A model generated the notes under the pieces. It was not told the origin of the DNA, did no database searches, and saw nothing but the letters and a program-made list of their open reading frames with translations. Below are positions 16,737 to 24,988 of a DNA stretch of 32,686 nt, piece by piece. The DNA comes from Campylobacterales bacterium. GTDB taxonomy: Bacteria; Campylobacterota; Campylobacteria; Campylobacterales; QNZT01. Position numbers and translations under genes: made by a program. The stretch lies in assembly GCA_016744895.1 (NCBI GenBank), contig JADGDK010000018.1, forward strand, positions 1 through 32,686, in the 5' to 3' direction. Position 1 is the stretch's first letter. Every line of letters starts with the position of its first letter.

Positions 16737-17245
16737 AAACAAAACTTTTAACAACTATTTTAGCTTTAATGCTATCACAAAACGCACTAAGTGCAAATGT
16801 TATCGCTGTGGTCAATGGTGAAAACATGACAGAAGAAGATATCAAACCAATGCTTGTTATGTTTCATAATGCAAAGTCTATAAAAGATTTAAATGAAAAT
16901 GAAAAGAAAATGATTATTGATCAAACTTTGGAGAAAAAGCTTATCTTACAACAAGCAAAAAAAGATAAGGTGCAAGATGATCCAAAATTTAAAAAAATCA
17001 TTGCTAACTTTCAAGAGAGACTAGTAGTTGAGTACTGGATGAAAAACCATCTTGAAAATATCAAAGCTACAGATCAAGAGCTTCAAGATTTTTTAACTAA
17101 AAACAAAGAACATTATCCAAAAGATGCAACACTTGATGCTCATAAAGAAGATATTACAAAAAAAGTAAAAATGCAAAAATTCCAGGTTCTTATGGATGAA
17201 AAACTAAGTACTATGAAAAAAGAGGCAAAAGTAGAATATAAATAA
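16733..17245 (+). CDS. SurA-type periplasmic chaperone lacking the parvulin domain
   Basis: A 170-residue protein. A signal peptide (about 1-20, ending ALSA) precedes an N-terminal SurA-like domain beginning NVIAVVNGENMTEEDI, the usual opening of SurA/PpiC chaperones. The helical chaperone core follows, but there is no room for the roughly 90-residue parvulin peptidyl-prolyl isomerase domain. The chain ends in a lysine-rich helix, where SurA-family proteins resume after the isomerase. It is co-translated with the NirN-like cytochrome (ATGA overlap) and is followed by a hairpin, so it probably helps fold that exported protein. This is inference from context. Confidence 0.7.
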   Translation: MKTKLLTTILALMLSQNALSANVIAVVNGENMTEEDIKPMLVMFHNAKSIKDLNENEKKMIIDQTLEKKLILQQAKKDKVQDDPKFKKIIANFQERLVVEYWMKNHLENIKATDQELQDFLTKNKEHYPKDATLDAHKEDITKKVKMQKFQVLMDEKLSTMKKEAKVEYK

Positions 17246-17270
17246 CATTTGGTCTAAAAAGACCAAATGT
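17245..17270. terminator. Bidirectional hairpin between convergent genes
   Basis: ACATTTGGTC (17245-17254) and GACCAAATGT (17261-17270) form a perfect 10-bp stem with a TAAAAA loop. It lies exactly between the chaperone stop and the stop of the convergent glutamate-synthase-like gene. T-tracts are weak on both sides. Confidence 0.7.
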
Positions 17271-18961
17271 CAACTCTCAACAAAATCAATCTTTTTACCA
17301 AAATATCTATTGACATCGGTATAGATAAATCCATTTTTATCAACAAATGTAAGATGATCTTTAGTCAATCTATCAACATTGTGCAATCTCATAATCGATA
17401 AAATTGTTCTCACCCCTTTTAAAAGATTCTCATGATATGAAGCAACATTTTTAGAATGTTTATGTATAAAATAAGAGCGTCTCAACTTTTTATTTTGAGT
17501 TGCTAATCCTACAGGACACTGATGTGAACCACTACCAGAACACTGTCTTGCTCGAATGCACCCTGCACTCATCATAAATGCTCTGGCAATATTGACAAAA
17601 TCAGCACCAAGTGCTAATACAATTACCACATCATCAGGTGTGAGTATCTTACTACCAGCAATAAGTTTAACCTTATCTCTTACACCATATTCACTCAATA
17701 CACTATGCGCAATAAAAATTGCATCTTTGATATGTACACCCACGCGATCCATTAAAAAAAGTGGAGCAGTTGCACTTCCCCCATCACCACCATCAATAGT
17801 AATAAAATCAGGAATTCCATCAAGGGCATTTTCTTTTCTATTTTTCATCTCAATGGCTATCTCCTCAATACACTCACGACTTGATATAACAATTTTGATA
17901 CCTACAGGTTTTTGTGAAACCTTTTGCAATTTTGCAATAAAATCAAAAAGTCTTGGAATCGTTGATGCATAGGGAAATCTATTTGGAGAAATAATCGCCT
18001 TACCAGATTCGACACCTCGAAAATAAGCTATAGAATCTGTTACTTTTTCAGCACTTAATTTTCCACCTGTCTGTTTTGCTCCCTGTGCAAGTTTAATCTC
18101 AGTCATCTTGGCAAAACGCATCACTTTTTGATATCTAGTAGGATCAAAATTTCCTTCACTATCTCTAACACCAAATAATCCTGAACTCATTTGAAAAATA
18201 ATATCTGGCATATCTTCAGGAACTTCTTTGGGGAATTTTTCAAGAGGAGCATTCCAATTTGGTCTAAAAAATCTAAATCGATCATAATCAAAAATATAGG
18301 TATCACCCTCTTTCACGCCAATAAGTTTATTCTTTAAATATTGTGTCGCAAAATAGGTGTTAAAAAACAGCTTTAATACCGAAAAAATATGACGATTAAA
18401 ACTATCTACTTCAATGATCTGCATATATTCATCACTATACTTTTTATGTGTATAAAAGAAATTGGTTGTTATCCCTCCTTCCCCAGTATTGATAGGGAAG
18501 TTTCCACTATAAGCTCCTTGAGTAAATGCTTTTGTTCCTTCTGGCGATATTGACCCATCACTCATTGCACTTCGTCCAATGATACTTTTTGAGACAAATG
18601 GCTTATCTCTTTTCTCTCCAAAAGTAACACTAAAATGTTCATCTACTTCATCTTCATTAAGCGGTCTATTAGAGTGCTTAATCAAGAACTTTGGGTTTGG
18701 CTGTGATTGTGTTGGTGAGAATGATGCAAAATTTGGCATATTTCTAGCGGATGAATATACCCAATCAACTTTGTCCTTTGATTCATAAAAGTGTTCATCA
18801 CCAAAATATTGCCTTAAAGGTTCGCGAAGTGCTTCAAAAAAGTATCGAAGTCGACCAACAAAAGGATAATTGACCAAAAGTTGATGCTTTCTTTGCACAT
18901 ATCGATCATGAATTACAACCGCAATTACCAAAAAAGTGAAACCAAGTAAAAAAATCTCCAT
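17270..18961 (-). CDS. FMN-binding glutamate synthase-like protein with N-terminal TM
   Basis: A 563-residue protein. One hydrophobic segment at about 1-20 is followed by the FMN/Fe-S domain typical of the glutamate synthase large subunit: EIKLAQGAKQTGGKLSAEKV, DGGDGGSATAPL, SILTP-like GSKILTPDDV, and the cysteine cluster CIRARQCSGSGSHQCPVG for the 3Fe-4S centre. The glutaminase and regulatory beta-helix domains of full GltB are absent, so this is the stand-alone GltS-FMN type found in many bacteria with uncertain physiological reaction. It is transcribed against the nir genes and splits them into two groups. The bidirectional hairpin ends its message, and a divergent promoter region is shared with the heme d1 operon. 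Confidence 0.85.
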   Translation of the reverse strand: MEIFLLGFTFLVIAVVIHDRYVQRKHQLLVNYPFVGRLRYFFEALREPLRQYFGDEHFYESKDKVDWVYSSARNMPNFASFSPTQSQPNPKFLIKHSNRPLNEDEVDEHFSVTFGEKRDKPFVSKSIIGRSAMSDGSISPEGTKAFTQGAYSGNFPINTGEGGITTNFFYTHKKYSDEYMQIIEVDSFNRHIFSVLKLFFNTYFATQYLKNKLIGVKEGDTYIFDYDRFRFFRPNWNAPLEKFPKEVPEDMPDIIFQMSSGLFGVRDSEGNFDPTRYQKVMRFAKMTEIKLAQGAKQTGGKLSAEKVTDSIAYFRGVESGKAIISPNRFPYASTIPRLFDFIAKLQKVSQKPVGIKIVISSRECIEEIAIEMKNRKENALDGIPDFITIDGGDGGSATAPLFLMDRVGVHIKDAIFIAHSVLSEYGVRDKVKLIAGSKILTPDDVVIVLALGADFVNIARAFMMSAGCIRARQCSGSGSHQCPVGLATQNKKLRRSYFIHKHSKNVASYHENLLKGVRTILSIMRLHNVDRLTKDHLTFVDKNGFIYTDVNRYFGKKIDFVES

Positions 18962-19067
18962 TGTAAACTCCTTATAGCTATATCGCCGTTTAAAGAAGTT
19001 TTTTAAGGCTATAGTTTGAATTATCCTAATAATAAGAAAAGAAAGGCAAAGTTATAATATAAGTTAT

Positions 19068-19109
19068 TTGACAAAAGTCAACAATATCATTACAAACTTA
19101 TGGTATTAT
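19068..19109 (+). promoter_or_regulatory. FNR/NNR-type palindrome and -10 box of the heme d1 operon
   Basis: TTGACAAAAGTCAA at 19068-19081 is a perfect TTGAC-N4-GTCAA inverted repeat. TATTAT at 19104-19109 is the likely -10 box. The centre (19074.5) lies 41.5 bases before 19116, the expected start site. This is the same geometry and half-site as at the nor operon promoter. Confidence 0.8.
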
Positions 19110-19138
19110 TTTTTCATATAATTACATAGGATAATTTT

Positions 19139-19495
19139 GTGGGGAAATTTGGAATATCTTTTTTAATTATGTTGCTATTGGGTGGTTGTACAAGCACTCA
19201 TCAAACAACTGATTTGAAAATGAAAAATGAAAAACAACACGTATCAGGTAAAAAGGTTTTTGAAACCTATTGTTGGGGATGCCATCATCAGACTGCAGTC
19301 GCTTTTGGACCTCCCTTTAGTGAAATCGCGGAAAAACGCTCAGTAGAAGAGATACAAGCTATGATCACTGATCCAGCTAGTGTTTCAAAAGTATTAGGCT
19401 ATAAACGAAATGCTATGCCTCCTTTTGAGCTAAACTCTAATGAATTAGAAGCAATCACTTCTTTCATTCTCTCTTATAAACCAAAAGGTCAATAA
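19139..19495 (+). CDS. Lipoprotein monoheme cytochrome c (NirC/c55x-like)
   Basis: A 118-residue protein starting with GTG at 19139; AGGA at 19128-19131 is the ribosome site. LLGGC gives a lipobox with C17 as the lipidated residue. The heme motif CWGCH is at 45-49 and NAMPPFE provides the methionine ligand. It is the first gene of the heme d1 operon and overlaps nirJ by one base. Small cytochromes at this position (NirC/c55x) help mature heme d1 or feed electrons to NirS. Which of these applies here cannot be told from the sequence. Confidence 0.8.
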   Translation: MGKFGISFLIMLLLGGCTSTHQTTDLKMKNEKQHVSGKKVFETYCWGCHHQTAVAFGPPFSEIAEKRSVEEIQAMITDPASVSKVLGYKRNAMPPFELNSNELEAITSFILSYKPKGQ

Positions 19496-20625
19496 TGTTT
19501 CGATTATCAAATCTTATCAGCTCTGTTGTTGAAGATAAAAAAGCTAGAGTATTAAATGGGAGTATCGCAATTTGGAATTTTACAAATCGTTGTAATCTTT
19601 CATGTATGCACTGCTACTCTAAAGCAGATTTGGATGCCGTAGATACGCTCACCACTGAGATGATTATGGATACACTTCCAAAACTCAAAGCAAATGGTGT
19701 AAAGTTTCTCATCTTTTCTGGTGGAGAGCCACTTACAAGAAAAGATCTTTTTGATATCGCAGATCGATGTAAAGAGTTAGGAATTATCACTTATCTTTCG
19801 ACAAATGGGCTTTATGTAGGGCACAAAAATGCTAAAAAGATTTTAGACACTTTTAACTATGTCGGTATTAGTATCGATGGAAGTGAAAAGACACATGACC
19901 ATTTTCGTGGACTAGACGGTTCATTTAAGATGTCTATGAAAGCAGTAAATCTTTTAAACAGTTATAATGATACAAAAGTTGGTATTCGTTTTACCATTAC
20001 CAAAGAGACTTATGATGATCTGCAATTTATTTTTGAGTTAGCAGAAAAAGAGAATATTCCAAAAATATATATTTCACATCTTGTCTATAGTGGTCGTGGA
20101 TTGGATAATCTTGAAATGGATTTAACCAAAGAACAGCGTCGCGTTGCAGTTGAGTATATATTAGATAAAGCATTTGAGTATTATGAGACAGGTCGTGATA
20201 TTGAGATTGTTACAGGAAATATGGAACAAGACGGTATCCTCTTTTTAGAGAGATTTGGCGCAAAATATCCAGAGCTAAAAAAGACTATGCAAAAAAGGCT
20301 CATCGAATGGGGTGGAAATAGCGCAGGTAGAAAACTACTCAATATTGACAGCGAAGGCAATGTAAAACCAGATCCTTTCTTTCCAAAAACTATTGGAAAT
20401 ATTATACATCAAGATTTTAGTGATGTTTGGACTGATAAACCAGAAGAATTATTACAAAAACTACGTGTACATCCTCGAGAGATCAGTGGAAAGTGTAGTG
20501 AATGTGATTATATCAATATCTGCAATGGCGGTTCAAGAAGCCGTGCATATGCAATTTATGGAGACATGTGGGCAGAAGACCCATCATGTTATCTTACTCA
20601 AAACGAAATCAAAGGACAATTTTAA
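19495..20625 (+). CDS. nirJ: Heme d1 biosynthesis radical SAM protein NirJ
   Basis: A 376-residue radical SAM/SPASM enzyme. CNLSCMHC at 33-40 binds the SAM-cleaving 4Fe-4S cluster; FSGGEPL follows as the GGE motif. A C-terminal SPASM cluster is formed by CSECDYINIC and a final DPSC. In heme d1 synthesis NirJ replaces propionate side chains with oxo groups on decarboxylated siroheme. Its position between the cytochrome gene and nirF, with one-base stop/start overlaps on both sides, supports that assignment over other SPASM proteins such as AhbC or AhbD, which are close relatives. Confidence 0.9.
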   Translation: MFRLSNLISSVVEDKKARVLNGSIAIWNFTNRCNLSCMHCYSKADLDAVDTLTTEMIMDTLPKLKANGVKFLIFSGGEPLTRKDLFDIADRCKELGIITYLSTNGLYVGHKNAKKILDTFNYVGISIDGSEKTHDHFRGLDGSFKMSMKAVNLLNSYNDTKVGIRFTITKETYDDLQFIFELAEKENIPKIYISHLVYSGRGLDNLEMDLTKEQRRVAVEYILDKAFEYYETGRDIEIVTGNMEQDGILFLERFGAKYPELKKTMQKRLIEWGGNSAGRKLLNIDSEGNVKPDPFFPKTIGNIIHQDFSDVWTDKPEELLQKLRVHPREISGKCSECDYINICNGGSRSRAYAIYGDMWAEDPSCYLTQNEIKGQF

Positions 20626-21716
20626 TGAAGTTAATCAATCTATTTGTAGGAATTGCCCTACTCTCAAACATAGTATATGCTAAAGAAAAAGTTTTTATAG
20701 TCGAGAGGGAAACTTCCTCATTGGCAGTCATAGAAAATGAAAAACTCAAAAGTAAAATTCCTAAAATGCATAACATGAACCATGGTGTAGTAAAGTTTGA
20801 CGGAGAAGATGGCTATCTTATCAGTCGAGATGGCTATATTGTTTGGTTTGATCCAAAAACAGAAAAAGCATTAGCAGAGTATAAAACCAGTAAAAGTGCT
20901 ATCGGTTTTGTTATCGGGAAAAACTATGTTGCAGTTGCAAACTATGATGATAAAAGTGTAGATATCTTAAGTCGTAAACTTGCCCCTATCTCTAAAATCA
21001 AAACAGGTTCTAAAAATGTGGGTATCAAAGTTTATAAAAACTATATCGTTTTTGCTCAAATGGATAACGATAAAGTCACAGTATTAGAAGATAAAAATGG
21101 TGGTAAAGGTACACCTGATTTTCAAATCTTTAAAGAGTTTGAAAATGTAGGGGAGATGCCATTTGATGCGATGATCAAGGATAATCATTATATCGTGGGT
21201 CTTTTTATCACAAAACAATTTGGTGTTGTTGATCTAGAAAAGATGGAATTTTCAGCTATTAAAATCACGGCTCATAATAACAAACCAGTCCTCAAAGTAC
21301 CACATTTTGGCTTTTGGAGTATTGGTGGAGAAAAAATTTTTATACCAGCAGTGGGTGATGACAAAGTAATGGTTTATGATAGAGATTTTAACTTTATCAA
21401 AAATATTCAAACTGAAGGTTTACCAGTATTTACTTCATTAAGCCCTGATAAAAAATATATGGCAGTTACCTATAGCGGTAAAAAATTTCCTATCATTCAA
21501 ATTATAGATACTAAAACTCTAGAGATTATTAAACGATTTGAATATGATGGAAAAGTATTACATGTAAGATGGTCAAAGGAAAATCCATATCTTTATGTTT
21601 CAGTAAATGATACAAACAAAGTTGTCATTTTAAACACTAAAGATTGGTCGGTAGTCAAAGAGGTGCAAGATATCTCTAAACCATCGGGAATATTTATTTA
21701 TGAGGGGTTAAAATAA
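20625..21716 (+). CDS. nirF: Heme d1 biosynthesis protein NirF
   Basis: A 363-residue propeller protein from the ATG at 20625, which shares a base with the nirJ stop. An upstream ATG 19 codons earlier would lie inside nirJ and hide the signal peptide (residues 1-19, ending VYA). After that come repeats of the d1-type propeller (FIVERETSSLAVIEN, GYLISRDGYIVWFDP, GEMPFDAMI, LSPDKKYMAVTYSG). There is no CxxCH, which separates it from NirS and the NirN-like protein in this cluster. NirF is a periplasmic protein needed in a late step of heme d1 formation, acting on a tetrapyrrole intermediate. Confidence 0.88.
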   Translation: MKLINLFVGIALLSNIVYAKEKVFIVERETSSLAVIENEKLKSKIPKMHNMNHGVVKFDGEDGYLISRDGYIVWFDPKTEKALAEYKTSKSAIGFVIGKNYVAVANYDDKSVDILSRKLAPISKIKTGSKNVGIKVYKNYIVFAQMDNDKVTVLEDKNGGKGTPDFQIFKEFENVGEMPFDAMIKDNHYIVGLFITKQFGVVDLEKMEFSAIKITAHNNKPVLKVPHFGFWSIGGEKIFIPAVGDDKVMVYDRDFNFIKNIQTEGLPVFTSLSPDKKYMAVTYSGKKFPIIQIIDTKTLEIIKRFEYDGKVLHVRWSKENPYLYVSVNDTNKVVILNTKDWSVVKEVQDISKPSGIFIYEGLK

Positions 21717-22450
21717 TGGGAACAGTATATCTAACTGGAGCGGGACCTGGAGACATTGAGTTACTTACCGTCAAAGCACTTCGTCTTGTGAAAGAAGCTG
21801 ATGTAATTATCTATGACCGTTTGGCAAATCCAGATATTTTAAAAGAGGCAAAAAATGGTTGTGAATTTGTCTATGTAGGAAAAGAAGATTCACATCATAC
21901 CCTACCCCAAGAAGAGATCAATGAAGTCATTTATCAAAGTGCACTTAAACATGAATGTGTCGTAAGACTCAAAGGTGGAGATCCTTTTGTATTTGGTCGT
22001 GGTGGAGAAGAGGCGATTTATCTTAAAGAACGTGGCATTGGATTTGAATTTATTCCGGGTATCACCTCTGCAATTGCAGTGCCAGAATATGCAGGAATTC
22101 CAGTGACACATCGAGGCGTTACTGTCTCATTTCGAGTCGTAACAGGTCACGAGAGTCATAAAAAAGACCACTCGCAAATTCCATGGGAAAACTATAAAAC
22201 AGATGATACTATTGTATTTTTAATGGGATTACATCGTCTTAAAAAAATCACTTCTAAATTGATAGAGATTGGAAAACCTAAAGATTATCCAATCGCAGTG
22301 ATAAGTAGAGGAACTACAAAAGATGAAAAAACTGTTGTAGGTACACTTGAAAATATTTATGAAAAAGCAAAAGATTTACCAACTCCTGCATTGATCGTTG
22401 TAGGTAAAGTGGTAGAACTTCGAGAACAGTTAAATTGGTTTGAAAAATGA
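21716..22450 (+). CDS. nirE: Uroporphyrinogen-III C-methyltransferase (SUMT, NirE role)
   Basis: A 244-residue SUMT-family methyltransferase that makes precorrin-2 from uroporphyrinogen III with two SAM. Diagnostic motifs are TGAGPGDIELLTVKAL at the start, VIIYDRLAN, VRLKGGDPFVFGRGGEE and PGITSAIAVPEYAGIPVTHR. There is no fused siroheme synthase or uroporphyrinogen synthase domain, the size being that of CobA/NirE. The position right behind nirF with a one-base overlap makes NirE in heme d1 synthesis the likely role; it could also serve siroheme or cobalamin synthesis. Confidence 0.9.
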   Translation: MGTVYLTGAGPGDIELLTVKALRLVKEADVIIYDRLANPDILKEAKNGCEFVYVGKEDSHHTLPQEEINEVIYQSALKHECVVRLKGGDPFVFGRGGEEAIYLKERGIGFEFIPGITSAIAVPEYAGIPVTHRGVTVSFRVVTGHESHKKDHSQIPWENYKTDDTIVFLMGLHRLKKITSKLIEIGKPKDYPIAVISRGTTKDEKTVVGTLENIYEKAKDLPTPALIVVGKVVELREQLNWFEK

Positions 22451-22635
22451 AAGAAATAGTAATTACCCTAGTTTTTATGATGGCTCTTTTAGCTTTTGCT
22501 ATTTATCCAGCGCTTAAACTTGTAGAATTTATATCAAAAAAGAGAGAGTTTACAGACAAAATGCAAAATATTCTTACACTTGTATTTACAATAACTATTG
22601 CATTTTGTGGAGCACTATTTATGAAATTTGCATGA
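22447..22635 (+). CDS. Small two-TM membrane protein in the heme d1 operon
   Basis: A 62-residue protein with hydrophobic helices at about 5-25 and 43-60 and a short charged loop (SKKREFTDKMQN). Both ends overlap their neighbours by 4 bases (ATGA at 22447 and 22632), so it is part of the d1 operon and probably made in fixed ratio with the pentaheme protein. No function can be assigned; it may anchor or help the cytochrome. Confidence 0.7.
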   Translation: MKEIVITLVFMMALLAFAIYPALKLVEFISKKREFTDKMQNILTLVFTITIAFCGALFMKFA

Positions 22636-23783
22636 AGTTTCTAAGCTTATATCTTTTTTTATCTACACTTTTGTTGGGGAATATCGCTGATATTCCCACA
22701 GATGAAGCAATAAAAGTCAAAGGTAAGTTTTCAAAAAACAAAAAATGTGTACGTTGTCATCTTGATATCTACAAAGAGTTCAAACACTCAAAACACCGAA
22801 ATTCCAATATATTAAACAATCCAGCGCACAAAGCTATGTGGGAAAACAATCCGCTAAGCAAAGAGCAAAAATATGTCTGTGCAAAATGTCATGCACCTGC
22901 TGCTGAAAACATAGATGAACTTATCAATGGAACCAAACAGATAGAGAGTGAAGATAAAAGTATAGATGATGGTATCTCATGTGCACTGTGCCATAGAATC
23001 TCAGATATACACGCAACTGATAAAGGGGACAAATATGTCGTTTCCGATACAAAAAGAGTCTATTATGGTACCAGAGAGAGCAAACAAAGATCAGACTACC
23101 ATAAGATAAAAACCGATAATCCAATCTATAAAAATGGAGATGTCTGCCTCACATGCCACACACAACATAAAAAACAAAAACTACTAATTGATAAACAAGA
23201 TAGTTCCAAATATTGCGTATTTTCAAAAGTAGATGCAAATGTTACAAAAGTCTCACAAAATACAAAAGAAGAGAACTGTATCACATGCCATATGCCTCAA
23301 GTATCTGGCTCTTTTACAGATAGGTTTAATAGCAAAACTCATGCCTATCACGGCTTTACCGCTTTAAGTAAAAAGATGAAAAATGCAGAAAAATATATAG
23401 ATATAAGTCTTGAAAAACAAGATAAAAGTTTTGAAATCACAATAGACAATAAAATGTCGCATGACCTCATACTACATCCTACACGAATTTTTAAATTAAA
23501 AATTTATCTTAACGATAAAGTTGTCAAAACTATCACTTTTCAAAAAGAGAGCCAAGATAAAGAGTATAAACCATTCTCATGGCTTAAAGAAGAAATTAAA
23601 TATAAAAATAACATCTTAGCCAAAAGTAAAAGAACAATAGAGGTTGATATCACACTCAAACCTGAAGATAAAGTTCGTGCCGTTTTGGGCTATCATGTGT
23701 TTAATCCAAAACTGGCTGAGAAGATTGGACTTGAAGATAAAAAGAGTTTAGAGTATAAAATTTTAATCAATAAAAAATTCTAA
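22632..23783 (+). CDS. Pentaheme c-type cytochrome (cytochrome c554-like)
   Basis: A 383-residue protein from the ATG at 22632, chosen for the ATGA overlap and because it puts the signal peptide (about 1-18) at the front. Five CxxCH motifs begin at residues 39 (CVRCH), 83 (CAKCH), 117 (CALCH), 172 (CLTCH) and 216 (CITCH). Extra histidines (HSKHR, HAYH) could provide axial ligands. The last 150 residues have no heme site and look like a beta-rich domain. The layout recalls the cytochrome c554 family of multiheme proteins. As the final gene of the heme d1 operon, it may carry electrons for the Nir proteins or detoxify nitrogen oxides; this is unproven. Confidence 0.8.
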   Translation: MKFLSLYLFLSTLLLGNIADIPTDEAIKVKGKFSKNKKCVRCHLDIYKEFKHSKHRNSNILNNPAHKAMWENNPLSKEQKYVCAKCHAPAAENIDELINGTKQIESEDKSIDDGISCALCHRISDIHATDKGDKYVVSDTKRVYYGTRESKQRSDYHKIKTDNPIYKNGDVCLTCHTQHKKQKLLIDKQDSSKYCVFSKVDANVTKVSQNTKEENCITCHMPQVSGSFTDRFNSKTHAYHGFTALSKKMKNAEKYIDISLEKQDKSFEITIDNKMSHDLILHPTRIFKLKIYLNDKVVKTITFQKESQDKEYKPFSWLKEEIKYKNNILAKSKRTIEVDITLKPEDKVRAVLGYHVFNPKLAEKIGLEDKKSLEYKILINKKF

Positions 23784-23838
23784 AAATATCTATAAAACCA
23801 TAAAGAGTTTGAAATATCCAATCTTCAAATTCTTTGGC

Positions 23839-23844
23839 TATAAT
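23839..23844 (+). promoter_or_regulatory. Extended -10 promoter of the aminotransferase-murC-mutS2 operon
   Basis: TTTGGCTATAAT has the T-rich, extended -10 form common for the housekeeping sigma factor in Campylobacterota. It lies 22 bases before the ATG at 23867. No -35 box is at a proper distance, which is usual in this group. Confidence 0.6.
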
Positions 23845-23866
23845 CACAGAAAATCCAAGGTAGAAG

Positions 23867-24988
23867 ATGAATTTTGAAGCTTATCCTTTTGAAAAACTAA
23901 CAACACTATTATCAGATATCACACCCAACAGCGATTATGAACCTCTCACTCTCACCATTGGCGAGCCACAATTTCAAACACCAGACTTTATACAAAAAAT
24001 GCTCCAAGATACGAGTGGACTTTTAAATAAATATCCAAAAACTGCTGGAGAAAATATTTTAAAAGAGTCTCAAATCAATTTTATGCAAAAGCGTTTTCAT
24101 ATTACACTAGAGCATAATCAAATCATACCTACATTTGGAACACGTGAAGTACTCTTTAATTTCCCTCAATTTCTTCTACATGATAAAAAAGATCCTGTGA
24201 TGGCATTTACGAATCCTTTTTATCAAATTTATGAAGGTGCTGCAATTGCAAGTCGTGCAGAGGTGATCCATCTTGATTTAACTAAAGAAAATAATTTTAA
24301 AGCAGAGATAAATCCTGATCAATTAAAAACATGTGATCTTGTGATCATCAATTTTCCTAACAATCCATGTGCTTCAAGTTTAAATCTTGAAGAGTTATCA
24401 CTGTGGGTACAAGCTGCAATTGATTATAATTTTGTACTGATAAATGATGAGTGCTATAGTGAAATTTATAGTGATACACCAGATCCATCATTATTAGAAG
24501 CTGCAAAACATATTGGAAATGATACCTTTAAAAATATCCTAGTCGTAAACTCTATCTCAAAACGAAGTTCTGCACCAGGGCTTCGTTCAGGATTTATTGC
24601 TGGAGATGCCAAGATACTAAAAGCATATATGAAATATAGAACCTATGTAGGGTGCGCCTCCCCTCTCCCTTTACAACACGCTTCAGCAGCTGCTTGGAAT
24701 GATGAAAAACATGTTGAAGAAAATAGAGACAAATATAGAAAAAACTTTGCATTAGCAAAAGAGATATTAGGTGTAGAAGTTCCAAAATCTACTTTTTACA
24801 TTTGGTTGGAAGTTAAAGATGATTTAGAGTTTACGAAACTACTCTATCAAGAGAAAAATATCAAAGTTTTACCAGGCTCTTTTCTTTCTCGTGGGGATTT
24901 TAATACCAAACATGTCAGAATAGCTTTAGTTGAAAATGAAGTAAAAACTAAAGAGGCACTCTTAAGGATTAAAGAACATGTCAAATAA
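23867..24988 (+). CDS. PLP-dependent aminotransferase, probably succinyl-diaminopimelate transaminase
   Basis: A 373-residue class I/II aminotransferase. Key motifs are LTIGEPQFQTPDFI, VIINFPNNPCAS, the aspartate loop LINDECYSEIYSDTP, and NSISKRSSAPGLRSGF containing the PLP-binding lysine. Campylobacterota carry a protein of this size annotated as succinyl-diaminopimelate aminotransferase (DapC role) for lysine and meso-diaminopimelate synthesis. Location 11 bases inside murC, a cell-wall gene, supports this. Other aspartate or aromatic aminotransferase activities cannot be ruled out from sequence. Confidence 0.78.
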   Translation: MNFEAYPFEKLTTLLSDITPNSDYEPLTLTIGEPQFQTPDFIQKMLQDTSGLLNKYPKTAGENILKESQINFMQKRFHITLEHNQIIPTFGTREVLFNFPQFLLHDKKDPVMAFTNPFYQIYEGAAIASRAEVIHLDLTKENNFKAEINPDQLKTCDLVIINFPNNPCASSLNLEELSLWVQAAIDYNFVLINDECYSEIYSDTPDPSLLEAAKHIGNDTFKNILVVNSISKRSSAPGLRSGFIAGDAKILKAYMKYRTYVGCASPLPLQHASAAAWNDEKHVEENRDKYRKNFALAKEILGVEVPKSTFYIWLEVKDDLEFTKLLYQEKNIKVLPGSFLSRGDFNTKHVRIALVENEVKTKEALLRIKEHVK

